Source: Sphingomonas sp. PsM26
GTDB taxonomy: Bacteria; Pseudomonadota; Alphaproteobacteria; Sphingomonadales; Sphingomonadaceae
Length of the DNA: 64,000 nucleotides
NCBI GenBank assembly: GCA_030433805.1
Contig: JARUXA010000018.1
Coordinates: 44,606 to 108,605, forward strand
Direction: 5' to 3'
Of this stretch, positions 43,596-52,509 are shown piece by piece. Within the stretch, counting starts at the first letter, position 1; each line of letters starts with the position of its first letter. Both the position numbers and the translations under genes were made by a program. A model generated the notes under the pieces. It was given only the letters and a program-made list of their open reading frames with translations. It was not told the origin of the DNA and made no database searches.

Positions 43596-44492
43596 TTAAC
43601 GGGTTGCCGCAACGGCCACTTCGATCGCGCCGGGGGCAATCTTCGCGGTCACCGGCGTGCAGGCGAGCACTTCGCCATCGATTGAAATGCGTTGCGGCGG
43701 GTCGATCGTCACCTTGAAACACTCGCCGACGAAGTCGCGGCTGCACGCATCCTTGTCCCGCAGCTTGAAGAATTTGGCATACCAGTCCCGCGCGAGCGCG
43801 ACCTTGCTCTGCCCGACCACCGCCTGCAGCAGAAGTTTGCGCGAGCCGACATCCGCCGTATCCGATAGCGCAACCCCGCCGTGATGGCGACCGTTGAGGA
43901 TCCGCAATTCGGTCGCCCACAGCGTTTGCGATTGAGTCCCGTCGTCGATCGTCAGCCGAAACGCCCGGAACCGCACCGAACATTTCAGCGCCCACATCAG
44001 ATAACCGACGCGCCCGGCATAGCGCTTGAGCTTGTGCGGCACGGTTTCGCCGATCATCGTCGACAGGCCGATCGAAGCGCCGTTCACGAAGTAATCGTCG
44101 TCGATCATGCCCAGATCGACCCGCCGCCGTTGGCCGTTGGCGATCACGTCGATCGCGCCGTCCAGATCCAGCGGCAGATGCAGCGACCGCGCAAAGCTGT
44201 TCGCGGTGCCGAGCGGGAGGACGGCGAAGACGCAATCCTTCCCCACCACCTCGTCGACGACGCCCGAAAGCGACCCGTCCCCACCGCCGACGATCACCAT
44301 GGGCACGCCGCTGGCGACGACAGTGCGCATCGTTGCTTCCATCTCGTCGGGATCCTTGACCGCATGGCAGGCAGTAAGGATGACGCCTGCAGCCACCAGC
44401 TTGTCGCGCGCGGTCTCGAACAGATCCTGGCCCTTGCGCGAATGCGCGTTGATAATCAGCGCAGCTTCGCGCGGCAGGGGCTTTGTTTCCAT
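43596..44492 (-). CDS. Diacylglycerol kinase-family lipid kinase (DgkB/YegS-like)
   Basis: Encodes 298 residues from an ATG at 44492; an ATG at 44507 would add MCCCE. The catalytic loop GGGDGSLSG is at about residue 70, and PLGTANSFARSL follows, the nucleotide-binding pattern of this family. The C-terminal beta-rich domain ends with ISIDGE and then VLACTPV. These enzymes phosphorylate diacylglycerol or related lipids using ATP. It is upstream of GH39 on the same strand with a 105-bp gap and divergent from the symporter gene. Its link to sugar use is unclear. Confidence 0.85.
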   Translation of the reverse strand: METKPLPREAALIINAHSRKGQDLFETARDKLVAAGVILTACHAVKDPDEMEATMRTVVASGVPMVIVGGGDGSLSGVVDEVVGKDCVFAVLPLGTANSFARSLHLPLDLDGAIDVIANGQRRRVDLGMIDDDYFVNGASIGLSTMIGETVPHKLKRYAGRVGYLMWALKCSVRFRAFRLTIDDGTQSQTLWATELRILNGRHHGGVALSDTADVGSRKLLLQAVVGQSKVALARDWYAKFFKLRDKDACSRDFVGECFKVTIDPPQRISIDGEVLACTPVTAKIAPGAIEVAVAATR

Positions 44493-44604
44493 TTCGCAAC
44501 AACACATGAACTGCGCGGTTGCTCCGGCATCGTGCAGTTAAACCGATCAAGCCTTCCGTACGGCGCGGTTGACCGGCGCAACCGCAATCGTCAGGCGGAC
44601 GATC

Positions 44605-45972
44605 ATGCCACGCCCCCTTGAGAACCCGGCAATGCGACCCAGCCAGAACCGCCCCGGCGCAGCGCAGTTCGTGGTGTTCGGCGCGGGCGATTTCGCGTGC
44701 AATCTCTACTGGCAAAGCGTCTCGCTGTACCTGCTGTTCTTCTACACCGACGTGCTCGGGGTGTCGGCTGCGCTTGGCGGGACGCTCTATATGGTCGGCG
44801 CATTGTGGGACGGGATCGCGGACCTGCTCGTCGGAATTGCGGCACAGCGGCCGAGGGTGCGGTATCGGCGGTTCATCGCCTGGGGTGCGGTGCCGTTGGG
44901 GATTGCGTTCGTGTTGCTCTATTCCACCCCGGAGCTGAGCGGGGCGTGGCTGGCGGGGGTGATCGGCGCGACGCAGATCCTGTTTCGCACGCTCTATGCG
45001 CTGGTCAACGTACCGTATGCGGCCTGGACCGCGCGGTTTAGCCCCGACAGTCGCGATCGCACGATGCTGGCGGGGGTGCGGATGCTGTTCGGGACGATCG
45101 CGGCGCTGGTCGTGACGATGGGGACGCCGTGGATCGCGCTGCGCGTGACCGGCAATGCGGCCAGTCAGGCTGGGTTCGCCAGCGCGGCAATCGTTTACGG
45201 CGTCGTTGGTGCTGGGCTGTTGCTTGCGCTGGCTTTTGGCGCACGGGAGGCTTTGCCGGCGGCGACGTCCCGGGCGCAGGCACCGCTGTTGACATGCCTG
45301 CGGTTGCTGCTCGCCAATCGGGCGTTCGTGACGCTCAATCTGGCGGCGATGGTCGCGGGGCTGGCGGCGGCGGTGCTGACGCAATCGGTGCTGTATTATT
45401 TCAAGCATGTCGCGGGGCAGCCTGCGCAGGGGCCGCAGACGCTGGCGCTGATGGCGGTTGCGGGGACGATCGCGGTGCCCGTTTGGTTGCTCGTGACGCG
45501 CTGGATCGGGTTGCGCGGGGTCTGGTTCGCGGCGGTCGGCTGGGGGCTGATTTGCCTCGCTATATTCGGCATTTCGCCGGGCGGCGCGGGGACGATCGCG
45601 GTGCTCGCCTTGCTGCAGGCGGCGTTTACCGGGTTCAATCTGGTGTTCTGGTCGATGCTGCCCAACACGGTCGAATATGGCGAAGATCGCACAGGCGCGC
45701 GGGTGGAGGCGCTGGCGTTCGGGGTCGCGGCCTTGTGGCAGAAGATCGGGCTCGCCGCAGCGGCGGGAGGACATGGCTTGTTTTACAGACACATAGGCTA
45801 TGTCGCGGGCGCAACCCAAAGCGCGGCCACCGCCGCGGGGATCCGCGACCTGATGCTCTATGCCTGTTCGGCGGGGTTGGTGGCGTCGGCGCTGGTGATG
45901 CTGGGCAATCCGCTCAAGCGCGGGGTCCATGCCGCGCTGGTCGAGGATCTGGCACGCCGCGCCGACGTCTGA
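44605..45972 (+). CDS. GPH-family sugar:cation symporter (MelB-like MFS)
   Basis: Encodes 455 residues from an ATG at 44605; a GTG at 44569 or an ATG at 44632 are alternatives. About 12 membrane segments are seen. Family features include DFACNLYWQSVSLYLLFFYT at the start, GALWDGIADLLVG near TM2, VNVPYAAW and SMLPNTVEYGEDRTGAR, all typical of MelB/GPH transporters. It would import oligosaccharides or glycosides released by the adjacent hydrolases. It ends 3 bp from the convergent GH3 gene. Confidence 0.88.
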   Translation: MPRPLENPAMRPSQNRPGAAQFVVFGAGDFACNLYWQSVSLYLLFFYTDVLGVSAALGGTLYMVGALWDGIADLLVGIAAQRPRVRYRRFIAWGAVPLGIAFVLLYSTPELSGAWLAGVIGATQILFRTLYALVNVPYAAWTARFSPDSRDRTMLAGVRMLFGTIAALVVTMGTPWIALRVTGNAASQAGFASAAIVYGVVGAGLLLALAFGAREALPAATSRAQAPLLTCLRLLLANRAFVTLNLAAMVAGLAAAVLTQSVLYYFKHVAGQPAQGPQTLALMAVAGTIAVPVWLLVTRWIGLRGVWFAAVGWGLICLAIFGISPGGAGTIAVLALLQAAFTGFNLVFWSMLPNTVEYGEDRTGARVEALAFGVAALWQKIGLAAAAGGHGLFYRHIGYVAGATQSAATAAGIRDLMLYACSAGLVASALVMLGNPLKRGVHAALVEDLARRADV

Positions 45973-45975
45973 GGA

Positions 45976-48270
45976 TCAGGGCGCAAACAGTTCGAAGGAG
46001 GCGCTAACGCCCTCCGCTTGCGCCGAGGGGGCGACCCACAGGCGGAACTGGCCCGGCTCGACGGTCGGCTTGAGGTCCAGTCCGACGAACTGCAGGTCAC
46101 TGCGCTTGAGCGTGAACACCACTTCCTGTCGCGCGCCCGCGGCGAGGCGGACGCGGCGGAACGCCTTCAATTCGCGCACCGGGCGCGTGATGCTGGCCGC
46201 AACGTCATGAATATAAAGCTGAACGACCTCTTCCGCCGCGCGCGTGCCGCTGTTGGTGATCGTCGCTCGGACGTCGAGCGTTCCATCCCACGCCAGCTTG
46301 CCGTCGCCCAATTGCAGGCCAGAATAGCCGATCCTGCCGTAGGTCAGCCCGTGGCCGAACGCGAAGCGTGCGGCGTTGGGGACCTCGCGATAGTGCGCTT
46401 TATAGTCGACCCGTGGTCCCTCGGGGTTGGGACGACCAGTCGATTTGTGCGCATAATGGTACGGTTCCTGCCCGGTTGCATACGGAAAACTGACGGGTAG
46501 ACGCGCGGATGGCGCAACGATTCCGAACAATATGTCAGCAATCGCCGGGCCGGATTGCGACCCGAGGAACCACGTCACCAGGATCGCGGGCGCATCGAGC
46601 ACCGCGCCCGACAAGGCCAAGGCGCGCCCGTTCCGCAAAGCGACGACGATCGGCTTGCCCGTCGCCGCAACCGCCGCGGCGAGCGCCATTTGCGCCGCCG
46701 GGACGACGATATCGGCACGCGATTGCGCCTCGCCCGACATGTTTTGCGCCTCGCCGACCGCAAGAATGACGATATCGGCGGCATTTGCCGCCGCCACTGC
46801 CGCCTCGATCCCGCCGGGAAGCGGCGCGTCGATCCCGGATCCGTCAGTCGCGGTGACCGAGGCGGCATCATCGACCAGCGCACGGACCCCGGTCAGCAGG
46901 TCGACCGCTTCCTTGTCCGATCCGTAGACGTTCCACGGGCCGATCAGCTCACGCTGGCCTTGCGCGAACGGCCCGATCAGCGCGATCCGCTTGCCCGAGC
47001 GGGGCAGCGGCAACAGGTCGCCGTCGTTCTTGAGCAGCACGATCGAACGCCGCCCCGCATCGCGTGCGAGCGCGAGATGCGCCTTGGTCCGCACGCGGGT
47101 GCGTTCGCGCTTGGGGTCGATCCGGCGGAACGGGTCGTCGAACAGGCCGAGCGCCTGCTTGGCGAGCAACACCCGGCGCACCGCCTGATCGAGCCGCGCC
47201 ATCGGCACCGCGCCCGATGCCACGAGCGCGGGCAGATGGTCGCGGTAGAAGTTGCTCTGCATGCTCATGTCGACCCCCGCCATGAACGCCAGCCGCGTCG
47301 CTTCGCGTGCGTCGGCGGCAAAGCCATGCGCGATCAGTTCCTCGTCGCCGGTATAGTCCGACACGACCAGTCCGCCGAAGCCCCATTCCTTGCGCAAGAC
47401 CGTGTCGAGCAGCCACGGATTGGCGGTCGCGGGGACGCCCGAGATTTCGTTGAACGACGCCATCGTCGATCCCACGCCAGCGCCGAACGCCGCCTGGAAC
47501 GGCGGGAAATACACGTCGCGCAGCGTCCGTTCGGACACGTCGACCGAATTATAGTCGAGCCCCGCCTCTGCCGCACCATAGGCCGCAAAGTGCTTGGCGC
47601 AGGCCATCACCGCGTCGTCGGCGGTGAGCCCCTTGGTCCCCTGGAACCCGCGGACTCGCGCGGCGGCCATTATCCGGCCGAGGAATACGTCCTCGCCCGC
47701 ACCTTCGACCGCCCGGCCCCAGCGTTGGTCGTGGGCGATGTCGACCATCGGCGCGAAGGTCCAGTCGATCCCGGCGGCGGACGCCTCGACCGCCGCGGCG
47801 CGCGCGGTCTGTTCGGCGAGATCGGGATCGAAGCTTCCCGCTTCGGCCAGCGGCACGGGGAAAACGGTGCGGAAGCCGTGGATGACGTCGGCGGCAAAGA
47901 TCAGCGGGATCTTGAGCCGCGCCTCGCGCATCGCGACGGTCTGCATCCGCTGCGCCATGTCGGTGCCGTGCCCGTTGAAGACACCCCCGAGTTGCCCGGC
48001 GCGGACTTCGCCCAATTGTGCGTCGAACGTCGCACCAGCCTTGGTCGGATTGAGCGCGTTGGCCGCGCCCCCCGCCCAGGCGGCGGCGTTGAGCGTCAAT
48101 TGCCCCGCTTTCTCCGCGACCGTCATCCGCGCGAGCAGCGACTCGATCATCGGAGACGCCGCCATCGCGTCGACTCGGGCCAGCAGCGCGCGCGCGGGAC
48201 TCGCCGCCCACGCCGAGACAGCCCCTGCCCCCAGCAGCATTGCGCGCCGTGAAATGCCCGACGATTCCAT
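45976..48270 (-). CDS. Glycoside hydrolase family 3 beta-glucosidase (BglX-like)
   Basis: Encodes 764 residues. The N-terminus SGISRRAMLLGAGAV looks like a Tat signal peptide. The N-terminal TIM-like domain holds the nucleophile D305 in LVVSDYTGDE. The second alpha/beta sandwich and the C-terminal fibronectin-III domain (TNSGTRAAEEVVQLYIHD) complete the three-domain BglX layout. Enzymes of this type release glucose from beta-linked oligosaccharides in the periplasm. It is divergent from a LacI regulator, with a perfect palindromic operator between them, so it is very likely LacI-controlled. Confidence 0.93.
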   Translation of the reverse strand: MESSGISRRAMLLGAGAVSAWAASPARALLARVDAMAASPMIESLLARMTVAEKAGQLTLNAAAWAGGAANALNPTKAGATFDAQLGEVRAGQLGGVFNGHGTDMAQRMQTVAMREARLKIPLIFAADVIHGFRTVFPVPLAEAGSFDPDLAEQTARAAAVEASAAGIDWTFAPMVDIAHDQRWGRAVEGAGEDVFLGRIMAAARVRGFQGTKGLTADDAVMACAKHFAAYGAAEAGLDYNSVDVSERTLRDVYFPPFQAAFGAGVGSTMASFNEISGVPATANPWLLDTVLRKEWGFGGLVVSDYTGDEELIAHGFAADAREATRLAFMAGVDMSMQSNFYRDHLPALVASGAVPMARLDQAVRRVLLAKQALGLFDDPFRRIDPKRERTRVRTKAHLALARDAGRRSIVLLKNDGDLLPLPRSGKRIALIGPFAQGQRELIGPWNVYGSDKEAVDLLTGVRALVDDAASVTATDGSGIDAPLPGGIEAAVAAANAADIVILAVGEAQNMSGEAQSRADIVVPAAQMALAAAVAATGKPIVVALRNGRALALSGAVLDAPAILVTWFLGSQSGPAIADILFGIVAPSARLPVSFPYATGQEPYHYAHKSTGRPNPEGPRVDYKAHYREVPNAARFAFGHGLTYGRIGYSGLQLGDGKLAWDGTLDVRATITNSGTRAAEEVVQLYIHDVAASITRPVRELKAFRRVRLAAGARQEVVFTLKRSDLQFVGLDLKPTVEPGQFRLWVAPSAQAEGVSASFELFAP

Positions 48271-48350
48271 TGCTTAACCTCCTGTTGGGGGGACCTTCCG
48301 CCGCCCTGCCCGTGCCCCGAAATGCCCGGTCTTGAACACCGTTAATGAAT

Positions 48351-48368
48351 GATGTAACCGGTTACATC
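48351..48368. promoter_or_regulatory. LacI-family operator between GH3 and LacI genes
   Basis: GATGTAACCGGTTACATC at 48351-48368 is a perfect 18-bp palindrome with central CG, the typical LacI/PurR operator form. It lies 81 bp from the GH3 start and 97 bp from the LacI start, so one site can control both directions. Confidence 0.85.
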
Positions 48369-48464
48369 AAGCAGGGAGATCGGCAGGGCCACAGTCCCAG
48401 TCGGCGGAATGTGACGCGGGGGGAGCATCCTTCGCATCGCTCAAAGGAAGGGTGTTCTCGAACA

Positions 48465-49457
48465 ATGGCGCATGCCACGATCCGCGATGTTGCGCGCGAA
48501 GCCGACGTATCGGTCGCGAGCGTGTCGCGTGCGCTGAACGGGCACAGCAACGTCCGGCCCGAACTGCGCCGTCATGTCGAAACGGTTGCCGCCGCGCTCG
48601 GGTACGTGCCCCACGCCGGCGCGCGCAACCTCAGCATGGCGCGCGCGAATGCGATCGGCGTGGTCCTGCCCGACCTGCACGGCGAGTTCTTCTCCGAGAC
48701 GCTCCGCGGGATGGACCGCGCCGCGTCCGAACGCGGGCTGCACCTGTTGCTGTCGAACCTGCACGACGGCGACCGCGCGGTGGGGATGCTCCACACGATG
48801 CGTGGGCGGGTCGACGGGCTGATCATCATGGCGCCGCATATCGACCCCGCGCTGTTGCTGGCCGGTATCCCGCCGAGCATCCCCGCGGTGCTGGTCAATT
48901 GCGCTGCGCCGGGCAAGGATCGCCCGACGTTGCAGGTCGACAATGTCGCGGGTGCGCGCACGATGACCGAGCATCTGATCGCGACCGGGCGGCGTGCGAT
49001 CGTCCATCTGTCCGGACCGGAGAGCAATGCCGAGGCGCGCGAGCGTATCGCCGGATACCGCACCGCGATGGATGCCGCCGGGCTGCCGCAGCGGATCATG
49101 GAGGGCGACTTCATGCAGGAGACCGGTGCCGCGCTGACGCCGCAGATCCTGCACGACCACCCCGACGCCGACGCGATCTTTGCCGCCAATGACATGATGG
49201 CGATCGGCGCGATGATCGCGCTTCGCGCGGCAGGCGTCGACGTGCCCGGGCGGATCGCGCTCGCCGGCTTCGACGACATTCCGCTGTCCCGCCTGATCTC
49301 GCCTTCGCTCACCACGATGCACGTCGACATCGCCGGGATCGGAGAGCGCGCGGTCGCGCGGCTGACCGAAGCGATCGCAGGATCAAAGGATCACCAGCTC
49401 GAGATGTCGTTGCCCGAGCTGATGGTGCGAGAAACGACACAAAAAAAGCCCGCGTAA
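48465..49457 (+). CDS. LacI-family transcriptional regulator
   Basis: Encodes 330 residues from an ATG at 48465. The helix-turn-helix and hinge read ATIRDVAREADVSVASVSRA and then LNGHSNVRPELR. The periplasmic-binding-like effector domain starts near residue 60 with ANAIGVVLPDLHGEFFSETL and includes AIFAANDMMAIGAM and ALAGFDDIPLSRLISPSLTT, both LacI signatures. The gene is divergent from GH3 across a perfect palindrome and is followed 26 bp later by a TonB-dependent receptor gene. It probably responds to an oligosaccharide from the target glycan. Confidence 0.93.
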   Translation: MAHATIRDVAREADVSVASVSRALNGHSNVRPELRRHVETVAAALGYVPHAGARNLSMARANAIGVVLPDLHGEFFSETLRGMDRAASERGLHLLLSNLHDGDRAVGMLHTMRGRVDGLIIMAPHIDPALLLAGIPPSIPAVLVNCAAPGKDRPTLQVDNVAGARTMTEHLIATGRRAIVHLSGPESNAEARERIAGYRTAMDAAGLPQRIMEGDFMQETGAALTPQILHDHPDADAIFAANDMMAIGAMIALRAAGVDVPGRIALAGFDDIPLSRLISPSLTTMHVDIAGIGERAVARLTEAIAGSKDHQLEMSLPELMVRETTQKKPA

Positions 49458-49483
49458 GTCGGGCGTAAGCAGGGAACACGAGT

Positions 49484-52432
49484 ATGAGTATGCGTAACCA
49501 GAAGTTTCTCCGGCTGTTGCTCGCAAGCGCAGCCGTCTCCGCCGCGAGCGTTGCCGCGGTCCCCGCCTTCGCACAGACCAGCACTGCCGCGATCCGCGGG
49601 CAGGTCACCGATGCGGCAGGCTCCCCCGTCGCGGGCGCGAGCGTCGCAGCCGTCAGCAGCGACACCAACCAGACGGTCCGCGCGACCACCGATGCCACCG
49701 GCAATTACAGCCTCAACGGCCTGCGTCCCGGATCGTATCAGGTCACCTCGACCGCGACCGACGGGCAGACCGCGACCCAGCTCATCACCGTCGCGATCGG
49801 CCAGACCGCCTCGCTCGACGCGACCGTCGCGCCCCCCGGCTCGACGCCGGATGCGGCAGGCGGCAGCGGCAAGGACATCGTCGTCACCGGCAGCCGCCTG
49901 ACCGAGACGCGCACCAGCGAAATCGCGACCAACGTCAGCCAGGCGCAGATCCGCGCGCTGCCGCAGACCGACCGCAACTTCCTGTCGTTTGCCGCGCTCG
50001 CGCCGGGCGTGAAGTATAATGACGGCGAGACCGGCAAAGGGATCCAGTCGGGCGCATCGACCGCGAGCCAGGTCAACGTCTTCATCGACGGCGTCAGCCT
50101 GAAGAACAAGCTGAGCGAAGGCGGTATCGCCGGGCAGCAGAACAGCCGCGGCAATCCGTTCGGGCAGCTCGCGGTGCAGGAATTCCGCGTGCTGACGCAG
50201 AATTACAAGGCTGAGTATGAGCAAGCCGGGTCCGCGATCATCACCGCGGTGACCAAGTCGGGCACCAACGAGTTCCACGGCGAAGTGTTCGGCCAATATA
50301 CCGGCAAGGGCCTGTCCGAGACGTCGTTCATCGACAAGCGCGACGGCAACCCCAAGCCCGATTTCACGCGCAAGCAATATGGCATCGCGCTCGGCGGCCC
50401 GATCATCAAGGATCGACTGTTCTTCTTCGGCACTTATGAGGGCAACGACCAGAACCGTGCGCTCAATGTGAAAAGCACGGGTTCGGCGGATGCGGTCAAC
50501 GAATTCAATCAGGTTTCGGGCCGCCGGCTCTCCGACTTCGAGGCTCCGTTCATCAGCCCGTTCCGCGGCGATTTCTACTTCGGCAAACTGACGCTGACCC
50601 CGGACGATCGCCAGACCTTCGACGCGTCGTTCAGCCGTCGTCAGGAAACCGACATCCAGAATTTCGGCGGCAACGTGTCGTTCGAGAACGCCGAGAACAA
50701 GCGCAACACGATCGACACCTATCAGTTCAAATGGGCGTATAAGGGCGACAAGTTCGTCAACGAATTCAACGCCAACTACCTGTCCTATACGTTCAACCCG
50801 ACATCGCTCAATCCCGATCTGCCGACCTATGACTATAGCGGCGTGATCATCTTCGGCGGCAAGGATTCGACCCGCAAGCAAGTCCAGCAAAGCTATACGC
50901 TGCGCGACGACTTCACCTATTCGGGGATCGACAGCCATACGTTCAAGGTCGGCGGCCGGGTCGAAATCACCGACATCACGTTCGACAACCGCCTGTATGT
51001 CCAGCCGCGCTACTCCTTCCTGCGCGAGCCGCAGAACAACCTCAACTTCACCTTCCCGGGTGAAGCGCGGCTCGGCCTCGGCAACGGGCTGATCCAGGGG
51101 TCGAACACGCAGATCGGCCTGTATGCGCAGGACGATTGGGACATCACCGGGCGGCTGCAGCTCAATCTCGGCGTGCGCTGGGATTATGAGACGAACGCGG
51201 TCAACAACGACTATGTCACGCCCGTCGCGGCGGCGGCGGCGTTGCGGTCGTTGCCGGCGACGTCCTACTTCAATCCCGAGAATTACATCTCGACCGGGAC
51301 CAACCGCAAGCCGTTCGCCGGCGCGATCGCGCCGCGCGTCGGCTTCTCGTGGGACATCAAGGGCGACCGCACGACCGTGATCTTCGGCGGGTTCGGGCGC
51401 TATTACGATCGCAACAACTTCAACAACACCGTCGACGAGCTGTCGCGCGCGATCAATCCGGTCGGGATCTTCCGCTTCTCGGCGGACGGCCAACCGCGCA
51501 ACGGCTTGCCGACGATCCAGTGGAATCCCGCCTATGGCACGCGGGAGGGCCTGCTCGCGCTGCGCGCGGCGTCGACCAGCGCGGGGGCACCGGAGCTGTT
51601 CGCGGTCCAGAATAACGCCAAGCCCCCGGTCAACGACCAGCTCAGCTTCGGCGTTCGCCAGCGGCTCGGGGTGTTCGAGGCGTCGGTCACGGGGTCGTAC
51701 CAGCGCGGGCGCAACGGTTACACCAACATCTTCGCGACCCGCAACAACGGCGGGTTCGGCACGTGCTGCAACACGTCGTCGCTTACCCAGTTCGGCTTCT
51801 CCAACGCGCTGATCGGGTTCGACGGGCTCGACACGCGCTACAAGGCGGTGTTCGTCACGCTCGACAAGAACTATACCAAGACGTCGGGCTGGGGCCTCAA
51901 TATCGCCTATACGCTGTCGAAGGGCGAGCAGAATGGCGGCGACCTGTTCAGCCTCGATCAGGTCACGCCCGACGCCTATGGCTGGCGCCCGCGCGACGGC
52001 GACGAACGGCACCGCGTCGTGGTGTCGGGGATCGTCGACCTGCCGCTCGGCTTCCAGTTCGCCACGCTCACCACGCTCGGCAGCGGGCAGGCGTTCCTCG
52101 TGACCGACGGGACCAACGGCTCGACCTCGGGCTTCAACGATTTCAGCGCACGCTACCCGCAGAAGAACTGCATCGGCATGTTCGCCTTCTGCGAGGTCAA
52201 CGTGACGCTGTCGAAGAAGATTCCGGTGTTTGGCAAGGATACGCTCGAAGCTGCAGTCGATGTGTTGAACGCGTTCAACAACAACAACTTCTCGGGCTTC
52301 GACGGCTTTTTCAACAACACCGTCAACCCCGCCACGGGGCGTGTCACCGACACGCTCGACCCGGCGCGGATCGGCACGTCGCTGCTGACGCTGCCGCGGC
52401 GGATCCAGTTCCGGCTCGGGTATCGCTTCTAA
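49484..52432 (+). CDS. TonB-dependent receptor with carboxypeptidase-regulatory-like domain (Oar-like)
   Basis: Encodes 982 residues. A signal peptide ends near residue 31 (VAAVPAFAQ). An N-terminal CarboxypepD_reg-like beta-sandwich spans about 35-120 (RGQVTDAAGSPVAGASVAAV). The TonB-box-like KDIVVTGSRL leads to the plug domain, and an outer-membrane barrel ends in GYRF. It resembles Oar-type receptors. It is in the LacI-led unit, upstream of the PF10091 enzyme, so it probably imports the glycan or its oligomers. The start ATG has AGGGAA upstream and a second ATG two codons later. A strong terminator follows. Confidence 0.92.
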   Translation: MSMRNQKFLRLLLASAAVSAASVAAVPAFAQTSTAAIRGQVTDAAGSPVAGASVAAVSSDTNQTVRATTDATGNYSLNGLRPGSYQVTSTATDGQTATQLITVAIGQTASLDATVAPPGSTPDAAGGSGKDIVVTGSRLTETRTSEIATNVSQAQIRALPQTDRNFLSFAALAPGVKYNDGETGKGIQSGASTASQVNVFIDGVSLKNKLSEGGIAGQQNSRGNPFGQLAVQEFRVLTQNYKAEYEQAGSAIITAVTKSGTNEFHGEVFGQYTGKGLSETSFIDKRDGNPKPDFTRKQYGIALGGPIIKDRLFFFGTYEGNDQNRALNVKSTGSADAVNEFNQVSGRRLSDFEAPFISPFRGDFYFGKLTLTPDDRQTFDASFSRRQETDIQNFGGNVSFENAENKRNTIDTYQFKWAYKGDKFVNEFNANYLSYTFNPTSLNPDLPTYDYSGVIIFGGKDSTRKQVQQSYTLRDDFTYSGIDSHTFKVGGRVEITDITFDNRLYVQPRYSFLREPQNNLNFTFPGEARLGLGNGLIQGSNTQIGLYAQDDWDITGRLQLNLGVRWDYETNAVNNDYVTPVAAAAALRSLPATSYFNPENYISTGTNRKPFAGAIAPRVGFSWDIKGDRTTVIFGGFGRYYDRNNFNNTVDELSRAINPVGIFRFSADGQPRNGLPTIQWNPAYGTREGLLALRAASTSAGAPELFAVQNNAKPPVNDQLSFGVRQRLGVFEASVTGSYQRGRNGYTNIFATRNNGGFGTCCNTSSLTQFGFSNALIGFDGLDTRYKAVFVTLDKNYTKTSGWGLNIAYTLSKGEQNGGDLFSLDQVTPDAYGWRPRDGDERHRVVVSGIVDLPLGFQFATLTTLGSGQAFLVTDGTNGSTSGFNDFSARYPQKNCIGMFAFCEVNVTLSKKIPVFGKDTLEAAVDVLNAFNNNNFSGFDGFFNNTVNPATGRVTDTLDPARIGTSLLTLPRRIQFRLGYRF

Positions 52433-52446
52433 GGCATCCCTGCCGA

Positions 52447-52480
52447 GCGGACGGCGTCGCAGCGCCGTCCGCTTCTTTTT
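52447..52480 (+). terminator. Rho-independent terminator after the second TonB-dependent receptor
   Basis: GCGGACGGCG at 52447-52456 and CGCCGTCCGC at 52463-52472 form a perfect 10-bp stem with a 6-base loop, followed by TTCTTTTT. It lies between the receptor and the PF10091-type gene, 30 bp before that gene's start, and so probably reduces rather than prevents its expression. Confidence 0.9.
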
Positions 52481-52509
52481 GTCCGAATGTGTTGCGTGAG
52501 GCTCACCCG

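Noticed and set aside
49391..52012. Minus-strand open frame of 873 codons opposite the second receptor
   Set aside because: It has an antisense composition artefact and no recognisable domain; the plus strand holds plug, barrel and signal peptide.
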